Below are positions 19,696-29,478 of a stretch of 64,000 bases of DNA, one piece after another. Position 1 is the stretch's first letter, and the number at the start of each line of letters is the position of its first letter. The DNA lies in NCBI RefSeq assembly GCF_002077175.1, contig NZ_CP014943.1, forward strand, positions 2,790,001 through 2,854,000, written 5' to 3'. This DNA is from Colwellia sp. PAMC 21821. GTDB taxonomy: Bacteria; Pseudomonadota; Gammaproteobacteria; Enterobacterales; Alteromonadaceae. The notes under the pieces are model-generated. The model saw only the letters and a program-made list of their open reading frames with translations, did no database searches and had not been told where the DNA came from. The position numbers and the translations under genes are program-made.

Positions 19696-20184
19696 TTAGT
19701 GACTATGGCCACAACCGCCTTCAGCATGAACATGACCGTGTTCTAATTCTTCTTCAGTCGCATCGCGAACTTCTAAAATTTCAACATCAAATTTTAAGTC
19801 AATACCTGCTAATGGGTGATTACCGTCAACCGTAATTTCGTCTTCTTGTGCGTCAATCACTATAACGGTTTGCTCACCATCGTCAGTAGTGGCTCGTAGT
19901 TGACTGCCGACTTCTAGATCTTCAATACCAGCAAACATAGCTTTTGGTACGGTTTGCACAAATCCATCTTCACGTTGACCATAAGCATTATCTGCACTAA
20001 CTTCAACTTCGAATTTATCACCTGCCTCGTGATCAACTAACGCTTCTTCCAAGCCAGGAATAAGGTAGTTAGAGCCTTGAATAATGGCCAATGGGCTATG
20101 ATCATATGAACTATCAATTAAGGTGTCTTCGCTATCAGATACCGCGTAATGCAGTACAACAACTTTGTTGTCGGTAATTTTCAT
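19696..20184 (-). CDS. slyD: FKBP-type peptidyl-prolyl isomerase SlyD
   Basis: SlyD is a cytoplasmic prolyl isomerase, chaperone and metal-binding protein involved in nickel delivery and folding. The 162 residues contain the FKBP fold (VVLHYAVSDSEDTLIDSS, PLAIIQGSNYLIPGLEEAL), an inserted IF chaperone domain (about 70-120, NAYGQREDGFVQTV, NHPLAGIDLKFDVEIL), and a His/Cys-rich C-terminal tail (HGHVHAEGGCGHSH). The tail is shorter than in E. coli SlyD. It lies 8 nt downstream of ygfZ and is probably cotranscribed. Confidence 0.93.
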   Translation of the reverse strand: MKITDNKVVVLHYAVSDSEDTLIDSSYDHSPLAIIQGSNYLIPGLEEALVDHEAGDKFEVEVSADNAYGQREDGFVQTVPKAMFAGIEDLEVGSQLRATTDDGEQTVIVIDAQEDEITVDGNHPLAGIDLKFDVEILEVRDATEEELEHGHVHAEGGCGHSH

Positions 20185-20192
20185 ATTATGTC

Positions 20193-21170
20193 CTATTCAA
20201 TGTCTGTGTTTAATTTATAAGGTAAAGGTAATAAGGTTAAATTTGAGGTTTGTGCTTTAATTCTGAGTTCGGTAGCATCATCAATATCGTTCGCTAAAAC
20301 GCCTTGAATATAGCTCTGTTGATCACTTGCTTGATAAGTGGCTAATACGTCACCGGCTTTTCGCCAATTTTCACCGAGTTTTTTCTCGATAATATCACCT
20401 ACACTAGCCTCCATATCTTTGCCTGTAAGTGCAAATAGAGCGCGTTTGTTTTTACCTAGGTATTGCATACGCGCAACCGTTTCTTGACCTAAATAACAGC
20501 CTTTAGTAAAGCTAATACCATTAATTGCTTGCAGGTTTAGCATTTGTGGCACATATTCCGCAACATACTGCTGGGATAATAGTGGGAAACCGGCGGTTAT
20601 CTCGAGTAAATTCCAAACTGCATCGTTATATACCGGGCAATCTAATGTGGCGGTAAAGGTCGATAATTTCGCCGCATTATCAATAACAAGGTAACGGTCA
20701 ATATTGCCAGCAATGTAAACCAAGGTGGTATTATTTTCATGTATTACTGGCGATAGTGCGTCAGGTACTTGTTGAAATAACGCCGCCATTTTTACGGATG
20801 CTTGTTGGCCTGCAATCGCGAGATAAGCCAGTTCAGTGTCTTCTACAATTTCAACCTTTGCGAATACACCAAACTTTTTTAGCTCTGCTAATGATTGTGT
20901 GATTGAACTTATCGGCTGTATTAGGAAAAATTTATTGTCGCGCTCGAGTAAACGAAATGCAGAAAATACTTTTCCTTTCGCATTACAATGAGCACCATTG
21001 AGTAACTTTTCATTCGCCAGGCTAGCTACGTCACAGGTTACTTGACCTTGGAGATATTTAATTTGTTCTTCACCGGCTAACGTAATAGCGCCAATACTAT
21101 TAAGGTTAATGGCAAATACTTCTGGTAATTCGTCATAACTTGGTAAGTTATTATTCATTATGTTCATCAT
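20193..21170 (-). CDS. ygfZ: tRNA-modifying/Fe-S maturation folate-binding protein YgfZ
   Basis: YgfZ is a folate-dependent protein related to GcvT that supports Fe-S enzyme activity, including MiaB tRNA thiolation. The hallmark KGCYLGQETVARMQY motif with its Cys is present, along with the N-terminal GEEQIKYLQGQVTCDV. Three ATG codons (21170, 21167, 21158) follow a TTG at 21176. I give 21170, but 21158 (MNNNLPSYDELPE) is equally plausible, as no Shine-Dalgarno decides it. It is divergent from sdhE, the standard arrangement. Confidence 0.93.
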   Translation of the reverse strand: MMNIMNNNLPSYDELPEVFAINLNSIGAITLAGEEQIKYLQGQVTCDVASLANEKLLNGAHCNAKGKVFSAFRLLERDNKFFLIQPISSITQSLAELKKFGVFAKVEIVEDTELAYLAIAGQQASVKMAALFQQVPDALSPVIHENNTTLVYIAGNIDRYLVIDNAAKLSTFTATLDCPVYNDAVWNLLEITAGFPLLSQQYVAEYVPQMLNLQAINGISFTKGCYLGQETVARMQYLGKNKRALFALTGKDMEASVGDIIEKKLGENWRKAGDVLATYQASDQQSYIQGVLANDIDDATELRIKAQTSNLTLLPLPYKLNTDIE

Positions 21171-21355
21171 CCGCAATAATGCTGAAAAAAGGCTATTAAC
21201 TTCATAGGTGAGGACATTTATTCAAATTACAACCACATGTGCTATTTTTCTGCTACTTTAATACTACAAACCTAGCTAATTTTATGATCAATTCGTGGCT
21301 ATTTTAACTTTGGTTTTGATAGAATACGACGATATTTTATTAATTAGGGTTATGT

Positions 21356-21607
21356 ATGACATTAACAGACAATAAACCTCGACTTCGCTGGGCTTGTCGA
21401 CGCGGTATGCTAGAGTTAGATGTACTTTTTATGCCATTTGTTGAAGAAGCGTACGATGAACTATCCATTGAAGATAAAGCGGCTTTTGAGCGTTTATTAG
21501 TGTGTCAAGATCCTGAATTATTTGCATGGTTTATGGGACACGAAACTTGTGAAGATAAAGAACTCAACGCCATGGTGCAGCTTATATTACAGCGAGTTAA
21601 GGTATAA
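21356..21607 (+). CDS. sdhE: succinate dehydrogenase flavinylation factor SdhE
   Basis: SdhE is a small cytoplasmic factor promoting covalent FAD attachment to SdhA and FrdA. The 83 residues show the RRGMLELD signature (the conserved RGxxE motif) and FAWFMGHETCEDKELNAMVQLI. A TAGGG ribosome site precedes the ATG. It is paired with ygfX downstream; the two are adjacent in most gammaproteobacteria. Confidence 0.95.
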   Translation: MTLTDNKPRLRWACRRGMLELDVLFMPFVEEAYDELSIEDKAAFERLLVCQDPELFAWFMGHETCEDKELNAMVQLILQRVKV

Positions 21608-21608
21608 T

Positions 21609-22040
21609 ATTAACATATCGCCTTCTGCGCATAGGGCGATATTTAACTTATTATTTTATGTTGGCTTTAGCTATATTGCTTTAACGATTTTTATTGGTTT
21701 TAAGCTCTGGCTTGGACTATTAATTACACTGGTATTAGTTTTGTTTATTTTTTTATTTCAGCAACTCCCTGTGCTAGTGATAAATAAATGGCTTAAGTTG
21801 TTTACCTCAAGTGAAGACAAAAACGCAACGAGTTTTGTTTTATCAGACACCGGCGAATGCCAATTTAGCGGGCAAGCAGCCCTGCAAATATCGGCGAATT
21901 CACAGATTAATTTGTGGGGTTATTGGTTAGTGTTCAGCGCGAATAATTTTGCTGATACTCAATACTTTATTTTTAAAGACAGCTTGTCTTGTGAAGATCA
22001 GGCGCGTTTGGCCCGCAGCATAATGCGGGCGCAAAGGTAA
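21609..22040 (+). CDS. ygfX: YgfX-like inner-membrane protein, possibly with a rare ATT start
   Basis: This short membrane protein (about 143 residues from 21609) has one hydrophobic hairpin (FNLLFYVGFSYIALTIFIGFK and LGLLITLVLVLFIFLF) and a soluble C-terminal part with the NLWGYWLVF segment. Position and architecture match YgfX (CptA), partner of SdhE. The frame is open from ATG 21522, but that start would overlap sdhE by 86 nt and add residues with no membrane-protein character. The only good ribosome site, AAGG at 21599-21602, lies 6 nt before ATT 21609. GTG 21549 is the other alternative. Function is uncertain; in E. coli it was proposed as a toxin affecting FtsZ and MreB. Confidence 0.65.
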   Translation: MNISPSAHRAIFNLLFYVGFSYIALTIFIGFKLWLGLLITLVLVLFIFLFQQLPVLVINKWLKLFTSSEDKNATSFVLSDTGECQFSGQAALQISANSQINLWGYWLVFSANNFADTQYFIFKDSLSCEDQARLARSIMRAQR

Positions 22041-22072
22041 CCTAAGCAAAAATCATCAAATAAACCTAAGGT

Positions 22073-23671
22073 TTATAAAGGATTAAGAATAGTTATTTCC
22101 GCTTTGGGTAATAGGTCCGGATAATCAAGCGTATAATGCAAACCTCGACTTTCTTTACGACTTAATGCTGACCTTATGATCAATTCAGCCACCTGCACTA
22201 AATTACGTAATTCTAATAAGTTATTACTGACTCTAAAATTACAATAATACTCTTCAATTTCACTTTGTAAGAGTTCAACTCGGTGCAAAGCTCGCTCTAA
22301 TCGTTTTGTGGTTCTGACAATACCAACAAAATCCCACATAAATAATCGTAGCTCGTGCCAGTTATGTTGTATGACAACTTCTTCGTCAGAATCGGTTACA
22401 CGGCTTTCATCCCAAGGCGGTAGCTGTATAGAGGGCTTTGTCAGGTCAAGATGTTTTTCGATATCAATGGCTGCAGCTCTTGCAAATACGAGACATTCTA
22501 GTAGTGAATTACTTGCCATACGATTAGCGCCATGAAGTCCGGTATAAGCAACTTCTCCGATAGCATATAAGTTTTCAATATCGGTTTGACCCTGTTGATT
22601 AATCATTACACCACCACAAGTATAATGAGCCGCTGGAACAACAGGCATAGGCTGTTTGGTAATGTCGATACCTAGGGCTAATGTGCGTTCATAAATTGTC
22701 GGGAAGTGCTGCTTAATAAAGTCACTTGATTTGTGACTGATATCTAAATACATGCAATCAGCACCAAGACGCTTCATTTCGAAATCAATCGCGCGGGCAA
22801 CAATATCACGTGGGGCTAATTCAGCGCGCTCATCAAAGCTGGGCATAAATCGACTGCCATCAGGGCGAAGTAATATTGCGCCTTCGCCTCTTAGTGCTTC
22901 GGTTAATAAAAACGTACCGGCTTCAGGGTGAAATAAGCAAGTTGGATGAAACTGATTAAATTCCATATTGGCGACGCGACAACCGGCACGCCATGCCATG
23001 GCAATGCCATCGCCACTCGCAACATCTGGATTTGACGTATATTGATAGACTTTACTGGCACCGCCTGTTGCTAGAATAATCTTCTTAGCAAAAACGCGTT
23101 CGACATGTTCGTCATTACGGTTCCAAACATAAGCGCCTATGCATTCACGCTTGGCACTTATTTGGTTTTCTTGGTAAACCAAATCAATCGCGTTATATCG
23201 TTCAAACACCCGAATACGACTATGGTTCTTAACTTGTGATACGAGTGTCGTTTGTATCGCTTGACCCGTAGCATCAGCAGAGTGCAAAATTCTACGGTGA
23301 CTATGACCGCCTTCTCGAGTTAAGTGATAGCGAATATCACCATTGGCAGCAGGAATATCTTTATCAAAATTAACGCCCTTATCAATCAACCACTCTAAAC
23401 AATCTTTAGCGTTTTCAACCGTATATTGCACCGCAGCTTCGTCACATAAGCCTGCACCTGCTATTAAAGTATCGGTAACATGCGATGCAACACTGTCATT
23501 TTCATCGAAGACGGCTGCTATGCCGCCTTGTGCATAAAACGTTGAACCATCGTTAATTTGGCCTTTACTAAGGATGATCACGTCGGCATTTTTAGCAAGA
23601 TGCAAGGCAAGTGTTAGTCCTGCTGCACCACTACCGATAATTAAAACGTCACAATTGTGTTGTTGATTCAT
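22073..23671 (-). CDS. nadB: L-aspartate oxidase
   Basis: NadB oxidises L-aspartate to iminoaspartate with FAD, the first step of de novo NAD synthesis. The protein has 532 residues. It has the FAD-binding Rossmann motif [18 protein letters not shown], the YAQGGIAAV loop, the [14 protein letters not shown] substrate region, and the C-terminal flavoprotein helical domain. It is divergent from rpoE, as in E. coli. Intact. Confidence 0.98.
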   Translation of the reverse strand: MNQQHNCDVLIIGSGAAGLTLALHLAKNADVIILSKGQINDGSTFYAQGGIAAVFDENDSVASHVTDTLIAGAGLCDEAAVQYTVENAKDCLEWLIDKGVNFDKDIPAANGDIRYHLTREGGHSHRRILHSADATGQAIQTTLVSQVKNHSRIRVFERYNAIDLVYQENQISAKRECIGAYVWNRNDEHVERVFAKKIILATGGASKVYQYTSNPDVASGDGIAMAWRAGCRVANMEFNQFHPTCLFHPEAGTFLLTEALRGEGAILLRPDGSRFMPSFDERAELAPRDIVARAIDFEMKRLGADCMYLDISHKSSDFIKQHFPTIYERTLALGIDITKQPMPVVPAAHYTCGGVMINQQGQTDIENLYAIGEVAYTGLHGANRMASNSLLECLVFARAAAIDIEKHLDLTKPSIQLPPWDESRVTDSDEEVVIQHNWHELRLFMWDFVGIVRTTKRLERALHRVELLQSEIEEYYCNFRVSNNLLELRNLVQVAELIIRSALSRKESRGLHYTLDYPDLLPKAEITILNPL

Positions 23672-23786
23672 ATATTCTTGAAATTAATGTACAATAATTG
23701 ATAACTCAATATTAGCTTTTATTGTAGTTACAGAACAGCATAAAACTATTTTTATAAATAAATTTTAATTTTTTTCAATATTTATC

Positions 23787-23813
23787 GAACTTTTTAACAC
23801 AAGGCTAGTCCTA
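23787..23813 (+). promoter_or_regulatory. sigma-E-type promoter of rpoE
   Basis: GAACTT (23787-23792) and TCCTA (23809-23813) are separated by exactly 16 nt. This matches the sigma-E consensus (GAACTT, N16, TCnnA). It lies about 80 nt before the rpoE ATG, so it fits positive autoregulation, which is well known for rpoE. Confidence 0.65.
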
Positions 23814-23891
23814 CTTGTTGCGTTTGCTATGAGCCAGATGTAAACCAGATGTAGATAAGTTAAATAATGGTGAGTAGGAGATACGGCTCAA

Positions 23892-24470
23892 ATGAGCGAA
23901 CAGAACGTTGACCAAAAGTTGGTTGAGCGGGTGCAACGTGGTGATAAAAACGCATTCAACCTGCTGGTAATTAAATATCAACATAAATTAGCAAATTTGG
24001 TTTCACGCTATGTTAAAAACCATAGTGATGTACCTGATGTAGTGCAAGAAGCATTTATTAAAGCTTATCGAGCTTTACCAAATTTCAGAGGTGATAGTGC
24101 TTTTTATACCTGGTTATACCGCATAGCAGTCAATTGTGCGAAAAACCATTTAGTTGCCGGAGGTCGTAAACCTCCAGGCTCAGATATTGAAATTGAAGAT
24201 GCAGAAATGTATGACTCTGGTGATGCCTTACGTGAAAATGCCTCACCAGAAAAGTTATTACTGACAAATGAAATAAAAGAAGTTGTGTTTAAGACTATAG
24301 AGCAATTGCCGGAAGATTTGCGTACAGCGATCAACCTAAGAGAGCTAGAAGGCTTAAGTTACGAAGAAATTGCAACGATTATGGAATGTCCTGTTGGTAC
24401 GGTGCGTTCGAGAATATTTAGGGCACGTGATGCCGTAGATAAAAAAATCAGACCATTATTACAACAGTAA
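23892..24470 (+). CDS. rpoE: RNA polymerase sigma factor RpoE (sigma-E, sigma-24)
   Basis: RpoE directs the envelope stress response to misfolded outer-membrane proteins and LPS defects. The 192-residue ECF sigma factor has region 2 (ALPNFRGDSAFYTWLYRIAVNCAKNHLVAGGRKPP) and region 4 (LPEDLRTAINLRELEGLSYEEIATIMECPVGTVRSRIFRARDAV). It is highly similar to the E. coli protein as remembered. It heads the rpoE-rseABC cluster and is preceded by a predicted sigma-E promoter. Confidence 0.98.
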   Translation: MSEQNVDQKLVERVQRGDKNAFNLLVIKYQHKLANLVSRYVKNHSDVPDVVQEAFIKAYRALPNFRGDSAFYTWLYRIAVNCAKNHLVAGGRKPPGSDIEIEDAEMYDSGDALRENASPEKLLLTNEIKEVVFKTIEQLPEDLRTAINLRELEGLSYEEIATIMECPVGTVRSRIFRARDAVDKKIRPLLQQ

Positions 24471-24576
24471 CAAGTTAAATAGTCATTAACGTAGCAATAG
24501 TAAATAGTGTATTACCTGACAAAATTTTGTTTTTTGTTGAGTAATTAATGAAGTGTTAGAATTCTAAGGTGTCTTT

Positions 24577-25170
24577 ATGAGTGAAAATAAGTTTGAGACA
24601 GTATCGTCGATTGTTGATAATTATCAGCAAAATGATGAATTATTTGAGGAAATGCTCAATGACTCACACTTGTCAGCGACATGGCAACGTTACCATTTAA
24701 TGGGTGATGTAATGCGCGGTGAAACTTCTGATGTTATTAATCTTGATCTATCGTCGAAAATAGCCGAAGCGATTGCAGATGAACCAACGATTTTAGCACC
24801 TCGTGCTAGCAATAATTTTGCTGGTAAACTAAAAGCGAAAGTAGTGCAGTTTGCGAAACCATTTGGGCAAATGGCTATTGCAGCATCAGCGGCTGGTCTT
24901 ATGGTCATGGGTGTACAACAAAATACTGCCGATACCGATACTTTGTTACCCGCAAGCCAAGTAGTTAAAACTATGCCGTTTGGTGGTATTGCAGAACCGG
25001 TAAGTTTAAACTTTCAGCAAACTAGCCGCACTAGCGAAAAACAAGCCTTTATTGAACAACAAAGACGTTTTCAAGCGCTATTATCCGATCATCAACTACA
25101 AGTAAAATTAAGTTCAGTTGATGTGAAAAACACTGCCCAACAAGATAAGGCTGAAGAATCAGCTAAATGA
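24577..25170 (+). CDS. rseA: anti-sigma-E factor RseA
   Basis: RseA is a single-pass inner-membrane protein that holds sigma-E inactive until cleaved by DegS and RseP. The 197 residues have the N-terminal sigma-binding domain (SSIVDNYQQNDELFEEMLNDSHLSATWQRYHLMGDVMRGE), a transmembrane stretch near 105-125 (GQMAIAASAAGLMVMGV), and a periplasmic tail. AAGG is 9 nt upstream of the ATG. The stop overlaps the rseB start by 4 nt. Confidence 0.93.
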   Translation: MSENKFETVSSIVDNYQQNDELFEEMLNDSHLSATWQRYHLMGDVMRGETSDVINLDLSSKIAEAIADEPTILAPRASNNFAGKLKAKVVQFAKPFGQMAIAASAAGLMVMGVQQNTADTDTLLPASQVVKTMPFGGIAEPVSLNFQQTSRTSEKQAFIEQQRRFQALLSDHQLQVKLSSVDVKNTAQQDKAEESAK

Positions 25171-26129
25171 AATTAATATCTAGTCTGCTGCTATTGGTTA
25201 CCATTAGCACATCAGTAGCGGCCAATGAAAACGAACCAGCCGAACCTTGGCTTGATCGTCTCGCCAAATCTCTACAAACACTTAACTTTAGCACTTCTTT
25301 TGTTGTCGTGAAAAATAACCAAGCTGAGCCTTATCACTGGTTTCATGGCGTCGATGACAGTGGCAACGAATTAGAAATTCTTTCTTTGCTAAATGGACCG
25401 CGAAGAGATGTCCTTCGAAAGCATGATGTTGTCAGCTATATTGAGCCAGAATTACCTCCTTATTCAGTCTCTTCACAACAAATAACCGGTCCTATTCCTG
25501 CTGTTTTACGTGAAGGTGCAACTCAACTTGCCCAAACCTACGATTTTCTTTCTGTCGGACGAAGTCGCGTTTTAGGGCGTCCTGCGCAATTAATTCGTAT
25601 TGTATCTAAAGATGTCTATCGTTATGGACATTGGCTGTGGTTAGACCAAAAAACCGGTATGTTATTAAAACTTGCCTTGGCTAATCGTACCGGGCAATTA
25701 TTAGAGCAAATACAGTTTACCCATTTAGATATTACAACTGATTTAAGTGAAAGTTTACTGCAATTGCAACAAACAACACTACCGGCCGTTATCGAAATTC
25801 CAGAAGGGTATCAAGAACAGGCCTTACAATGGCAAGTTAAATGGTTACCTGAGGGATTTCAACGACTAAATGCCAATCGTCATCGTATGTCTGCGACTAA
25901 AAAACCCGTTGAGTTTATGCTTTTTAATGATGGTTTAGTCGATGTTTCAGTCTATGTAAACCAGAGTGAAGAGCGGCAACGTGCAACAGATTATGTTATG
26001 GACGGTGCAACCGTTGTGTTGAATCAAGTGGTGAATGGTGTTGAAGTGAGCGTTGTGGGTAAAATACCAGCGAAAACTGCAAAAGCTATTGCTGACTCTG
26101 TTGTTTTAACGCCTAAGGCCACCCCATGA
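25167..26129 (+). CDS. rseB: sigma-E regulatory protein RseB
   Basis: RseB is a periplasmic protein that binds RseA and protects it from DegS, and releases it on sensing lipids or LPS. The 320 residues start with a Sec signal peptide (MKLISSLLLLVTISTSVAAN). An N-terminal LolA-like domain follows (about 30-200; SLLNGPRRDVLRKHDVVSY, RYGHWLWLDQKTGMLLK), then a smaller C-terminal domain (WLPEGFQRLNA, DGLVDVSVYV). It overlaps rseA and rseC by ATGA, so the three are translationally coupled. Confidence 0.94.
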   Translation: MKLISSLLLLVTISTSVAANENEPAEPWLDRLAKSLQTLNFSTSFVVVKNNQAEPYHWFHGVDDSGNELEILSLLNGPRRDVLRKHDVVSYIEPELPPYSVSSQQITGPIPAVLREGATQLAQTYDFLSVGRSRVLGRPAQLIRIVSKDVYRYGHWLWLDQKTGMLLKLALANRTGQLLEQIQFTHLDITTDLSESLLQLQQTTLPAVIEIPEGYQEQALQWQVKWLPEGFQRLNANRHRMSATKKPVEFMLFNDGLVDVSVYVNQSEERQRATDYVMDGATVVLNQVVNGVEVSVVGKIPAKTAKAIADSVVLTPKATP

Positions 26130-26602
26130 TAGAAGAACAAGCCACCGTTGTCGCAATTGATCATGACAATGTCACCGTGACCAGTTTGATAAAATCGGCT
26201 TGTGGTGGTTGTCAGCAAGTAGATAACTGTGGCAGTGGTCAAGTCGCAAAAGCTTTTCCGCAAAAAAAATTGTCGTTAACCTTAAAATCATCATTAGCGT
26301 TAGAACTTGGCGACAAGGTTGTTTTAGGGTTAAATGAAAGCGCACTTTTACAATCAGCATGGCAAGTGTATTTATGGCCGATATTAGGTTTGCTCATTGC
26401 TTCTTGGTTTGGACAATGGCTTGTTATTAATACTATTCTGCCACATGAAATTTTCGCAATTATACTCGGAGTTATGGGTGGTTTCGGCGGTTTTACTTTA
26501 GCTAAAAGACAACAAATTAAAAGTGCAACATGCGCAAAACTCGCCCCTAAAATTATGCGTAGAGAAAACCAAAACATCATGATTACAGAAATCACTGATT
26601 GA
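26126..26602 (+). CDS. rseC: SoxR-reducing system protein RseC
   Basis: RseC is a 158-residue inner-membrane protein with a cysteine-containing N-terminal segment (ACGGCQQVDNCGSG) and two transmembrane helices (VYLWPILGLLIASWFGQW and IFAIILGVMGGFGGFTLA). Homologues help reduce SoxR or modulate envelope stress signalling. It is the last gene of the rpoE cluster and overlaps rseB by 4 nt. Confidence 0.92.
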   Translation: MIEEQATVVAIDHDNVTVTSLIKSACGGCQQVDNCGSGQVAKAFPQKKLSLTLKSSLALELGDKVVLGLNESALLQSAWQVYLWPILGLLIASWFGQWLVINTILPHEIFAIILGVMGGFGGFTLAKRQQIKSATCAKLAPKIMRRENQNIMITEITD

Positions 26603-26690
26603 ATCGCAACAAAAGATAGCCCCAGAGCGCTAAATTAGCTAAAATCTCGCCATTATTGAATTAACTACAAGCTTATTTGACTTTCCATTT

Positions 26691-28481
26691 ATGAAACATA
26701 TTCGAAATTTTTCTATTATCGCCCATATTGATCACGGTAAATCAACGCTATCAGATCGCCTAATACAACATTGTGGTGGTCTACAAGAACGTGAGATGGA
26801 AGCCCAAGTACTTGATTCTATGGATATTGAGCGCGAACGTGGTATCACCATTAAAGCGCAAAGTGTTACCTTGGACTATAAAGCGAAAAACGGTGAAGTG
26901 TACCAACTCAACTTTATCGATACGCCTGGTCACGTTGATTTCTCTTATGAAGTGTCCCGTTCATTAGCTTCTTGTGAAGGTGCTTTGCTAGTGGTTGACG
27001 CTGGTCAAGGTGTTGAAGCACAAACAGTTGCAAACTGTTACACGGCTCTCGAAATGGACTTGGAAGTTATTCCAATTCTAAACAAAATTGATTTACCACA
27101 AGCTGATCCTGAACGTGTTAGTGAAGAAATTGAAGATATTATCGGTATCGATGCTACCGGTGCCGTTACATGTTCTGCGAAAACGGGTTTAGGTATTGAG
27201 GATGTTTTAGAAACTATTGTTGAAAATATTCCTGCGCCAGAAGGTGACCCCGATGCGCCGCTGCAAGCACTTATTATCGATTCGTGGTTTGATAATTACC
27301 AAGGCGTAGTGTCATTGGTTCGAATTATGAATGGCCAAGTTAAAAAAGGCGATAAAATGGTGGTTATGTCGACAGGACAAAACCATATAATCGACAAAGT
27401 TGGTATTTTTACGCCTAAACAAAAAGACACGGGCATATTAAAAGCTGGTGAAGTAGGCTTTATTATTGCGGGTATTAAAGAGATTCATGGTGCACCTGTA
27501 GGTGACACGATTACTATCTTTAAAAAAGAAGCTGACAAGGCTTTACCTGGCTTTAAAAAAGTGCAGCCACAAGTTTACGCCGGTATTTTCCCGATCAGCT
27601 CAGATGAGTACGAAAACTTCCGAGATGCTTTGAATAAACTTAGCCTAAATGATGCATCGCTATTTTTTGAACCTGAAAACTCATCTGCATTAGGTTTTGG
27701 TTTCCGTATTGGTTTCTTGGGCATGTTGCACATGGAAATTGTACAAGAGCGTCTTGCTCGTGAATACGACCTTGATCTAATCACGACAGCCCCGACCGTA
27801 AATTACGAAATTGCCTGTACCAACGGTGATGTTATCTCAATTGATAACCCTAGCGACTTACCGGCAACAAATAATATTGAAGAAATTCGTGAACCAATAG
27901 TACAAGCCAATATTTTGGTACCACAAGAGCATTTAGGTAATGTTATTACCTTGTGCATAGAAAAACGTGGTGTCCAAAAAGATATTATTTATCACGGTAA
28001 CCAAGTCGCGGTAACGTATGAATTACCCATGGCTGAAGTGGTCATGGACTTCTTTGATAAATTAAAGTCGACCAGTAGAGGTTATGCTTCATTAGATTAT
28101 CACTTTGTTCGTTTTGAAACAGCAGACATGGTACGTGTTGACGTTATGATCAACGGTGATAGAGTTGATGCTTTAGCCATGATCACGCATCGCGCAAACT
28201 CAGTTGCCCGTGGTCGTATGCTGGTTGAAAAACTAAAAGAACTGATTCATCGTCAAATGTTTGATATCGCTATTCAAGCGACCATTGGTAACAATGTTAT
28301 CGCGCGTACTACGGTCAAACAGCTTCGTAAGAACGTAACCGCAAAATGTTATGGTGGTGATATTTCTCGTAAGAAAAAATTACTACAGAAACAAAAAGAT
28401 GGTAAGAAACGTATGAAGCAAGTAGGTAATGTAGAAGTGCCACAAGAAGCGTTTTTAGCCGTGCTTAAGTTAGATAAATAA
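26691..28481 (+). CDS. lepA: elongation factor 4 (LepA)
   Basis: LepA is a ribosome-associated GTPase involved in translation fidelity and 30S biogenesis. The 596 residues show G1 AHIDHGKST near the N-terminus, DTPGHVDF, and NKIDLP. EF-G-like domains II, III and V follow ([19 protein letters not shown]), then the LepA-specific C-terminal domain ([31 protein letters not shown]). It is followed by lepB after a gap holding a 15-bp inverted repeat. Confidence 0.98.
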   Translation: MKHIRNFSIIAHIDHGKSTLSDRLIQHCGGLQEREMEAQVLDSMDIERERGITIKAQSVTLDYKAKNGEVYQLNFIDTPGHVDFSYEVSRSLASCEGALLVVDAGQGVEAQTVANCYTALEMDLEVIPILNKIDLPQADPERVSEEIEDIIGIDATGAVTCSAKTGLGIEDVLETIVENIPAPEGDPDAPLQALIIDSWFDNYQGVVSLVRIMNGQVKKGDKMVVMSTGQNHIIDKVGIFTPKQKDTGILKAGEVGFIIAGIKEIHGAPVGDTITIFKKEADKALPGFKKVQPQVYAGIFPISSDEYENFRDALNKLSLNDASLFFEPENSSALGFGFRIGFLGMLHMEIVQERLAREYDLDLITTAPTVNYEIACTNGDVISIDNPSDLPATNNIEEIREPIVQANILVPQEHLGNVITLCIEKRGVQKDIIYHGNQVAVTYELPMAEVVMDFFDKLKSTSRGYASLDYHFVRFETADMVRVDVMINGDRVDALAMITHRANSVARGRMLVEKLKELIHRQMFDIAIQATIGNNVIARTTVKQLRKNVTAKCYGGDISRKKKLLQKQKDGKKRMKQVGNVEVPQEAFLAVLKLDK

Positions 28482-28487
28482 TTATCC

Positions 28488-28530
28488 AATTTGACTCATT
28501 AAAAAAATAGTACACTTAATGAGTCAAATT
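28488..28530. other. 15-bp perfect inverted repeat between lepA and lepB
   Basis: AATTTGACTCATTAA (28488-28502) is an exact reverse complement of 28516-28530, with a 13-nt loop. No T run follows, so it is unlikely to be a simple terminator. It could be an mRNA-processing hairpin or a dyad operator controlling lepB. Confidence 0.6.
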
Positions 28531-28555
28531 AGTATTACTAAACAACAGGAATAAT

Positions 28556-29476
28556 ATGGCAGTTTACTTTTCAATATTTTTAGTCATTGTTACCGCGATT
28601 ACCGGTATTATTTGGCTAGCTGATAAATTTTATTTAGCGCCGCAAAGGCAGTTAAAGCTGGCGGCTACGCAAGCACAATGCGAGGGAGAGTTAAGCGACG
28701 ACGTTGTTGATAAAATTCTTGATGCACCTTACTTTATTGATACCCCCGTGCAAATTTTCCCCGTTATTGCTTTTGTATTGATATTACGTTCATTTATTTA
28801 CGAACCTTTTCAAATACCGTCTGGCTCTATGATGCCAACATTACTTGACGGTGACTTTATTTTAGTTAATAAATTTAACTATGGTTTACGCGATCCTGTC
28901 GTACGTAACAAGTTTATTGAAGTTGGCCTGCCTGAACGTGGTGATGTTGTGGTATTCAAATATCCACAAAATCCACAAATTGATTACATTAAACGCGTGG
29001 TCGGTTTACCGGGTGATAGAATTATATATAAAAATAAAATTCTATATATCAAACCCGCGTGTTTAGCTTCAGACGAAAAATGCCCTGACTTTGAACAAGT
29101 AGAACAAACATTTAAAAATAAAACTGATTATAACGATCAAGGCATGCCTTTATCGCGTTACACCTCAACTATGGGTGAGAAAACCCATGACTTATTAGTT
29201 AATGAGCAAATACTGCCGCGTATACAGCATTATTTTAAGCAAGGTGGTACACAAGCGAATGAGTTTGCTGTCCCTAAAGGGCATTACTTTGTGATGGGTG
29301 ATAATCGCGACAATAGCTTAGATGGTCGCTTTTGGGGCTTTGTTCCAGAAGAAAACTTAGTCGGTGAGGCGGTTGCGATCTGGATGAGTTTTGATTTTGA
29401 TCGTGCACCTGATAGTTTCTTACCACGTTGGATACCAACAAGCGTACGTTTTTCTCGAATTGGCGGAATTGAATAA
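28556..29476 (+). CDS. lepB: signal peptidase I
   Basis: LepB removes signal peptides from exported proteins at the periplasmic face of the inner membrane. The 306 residues contain two transmembrane segments (about 3-21 and 64-80), the catalytic Ser91 in IPSGSMMPT, the general base Lys146 in [13 protein letters not shown], and the C-terminal box [27 protein letters not shown] precedes the start. It is followed at 2 nt by rnc. Confidence 0.98.
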   Translation: MAVYFSIFLVIVTAITGIIWLADKFYLAPQRQLKLAATQAQCEGELSDDVVDKILDAPYFIDTPVQIFPVIAFVLILRSFIYEPFQIPSGSMMPTLLDGDFILVNKFNYGLRDPVVRNKFIEVGLPERGDVVVFKYPQNPQIDYIKRVVGLPGDRIIYKNKILYIKPACLASDEKCPDFEQVEQTFKNKTDYNDQGMPLSRYTSTMGEKTHDLLVNEQILPRIQHYFKQGGTQANEFAVPKGHYFVMGDNRDNSLDGRFWGFVPEENLVGEAVAIWMSFDFDRAPDSFLPRWIPTSVRFSRIGGIE

Positions 29477-29478
29477 CT

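Noticed and set aside
26024..26595. Overlapping minus-strand frames opposite rseB and rseC
   Set aside because: They are antisense shadows of coupled, well-recognised genes, with no ribosome sites.
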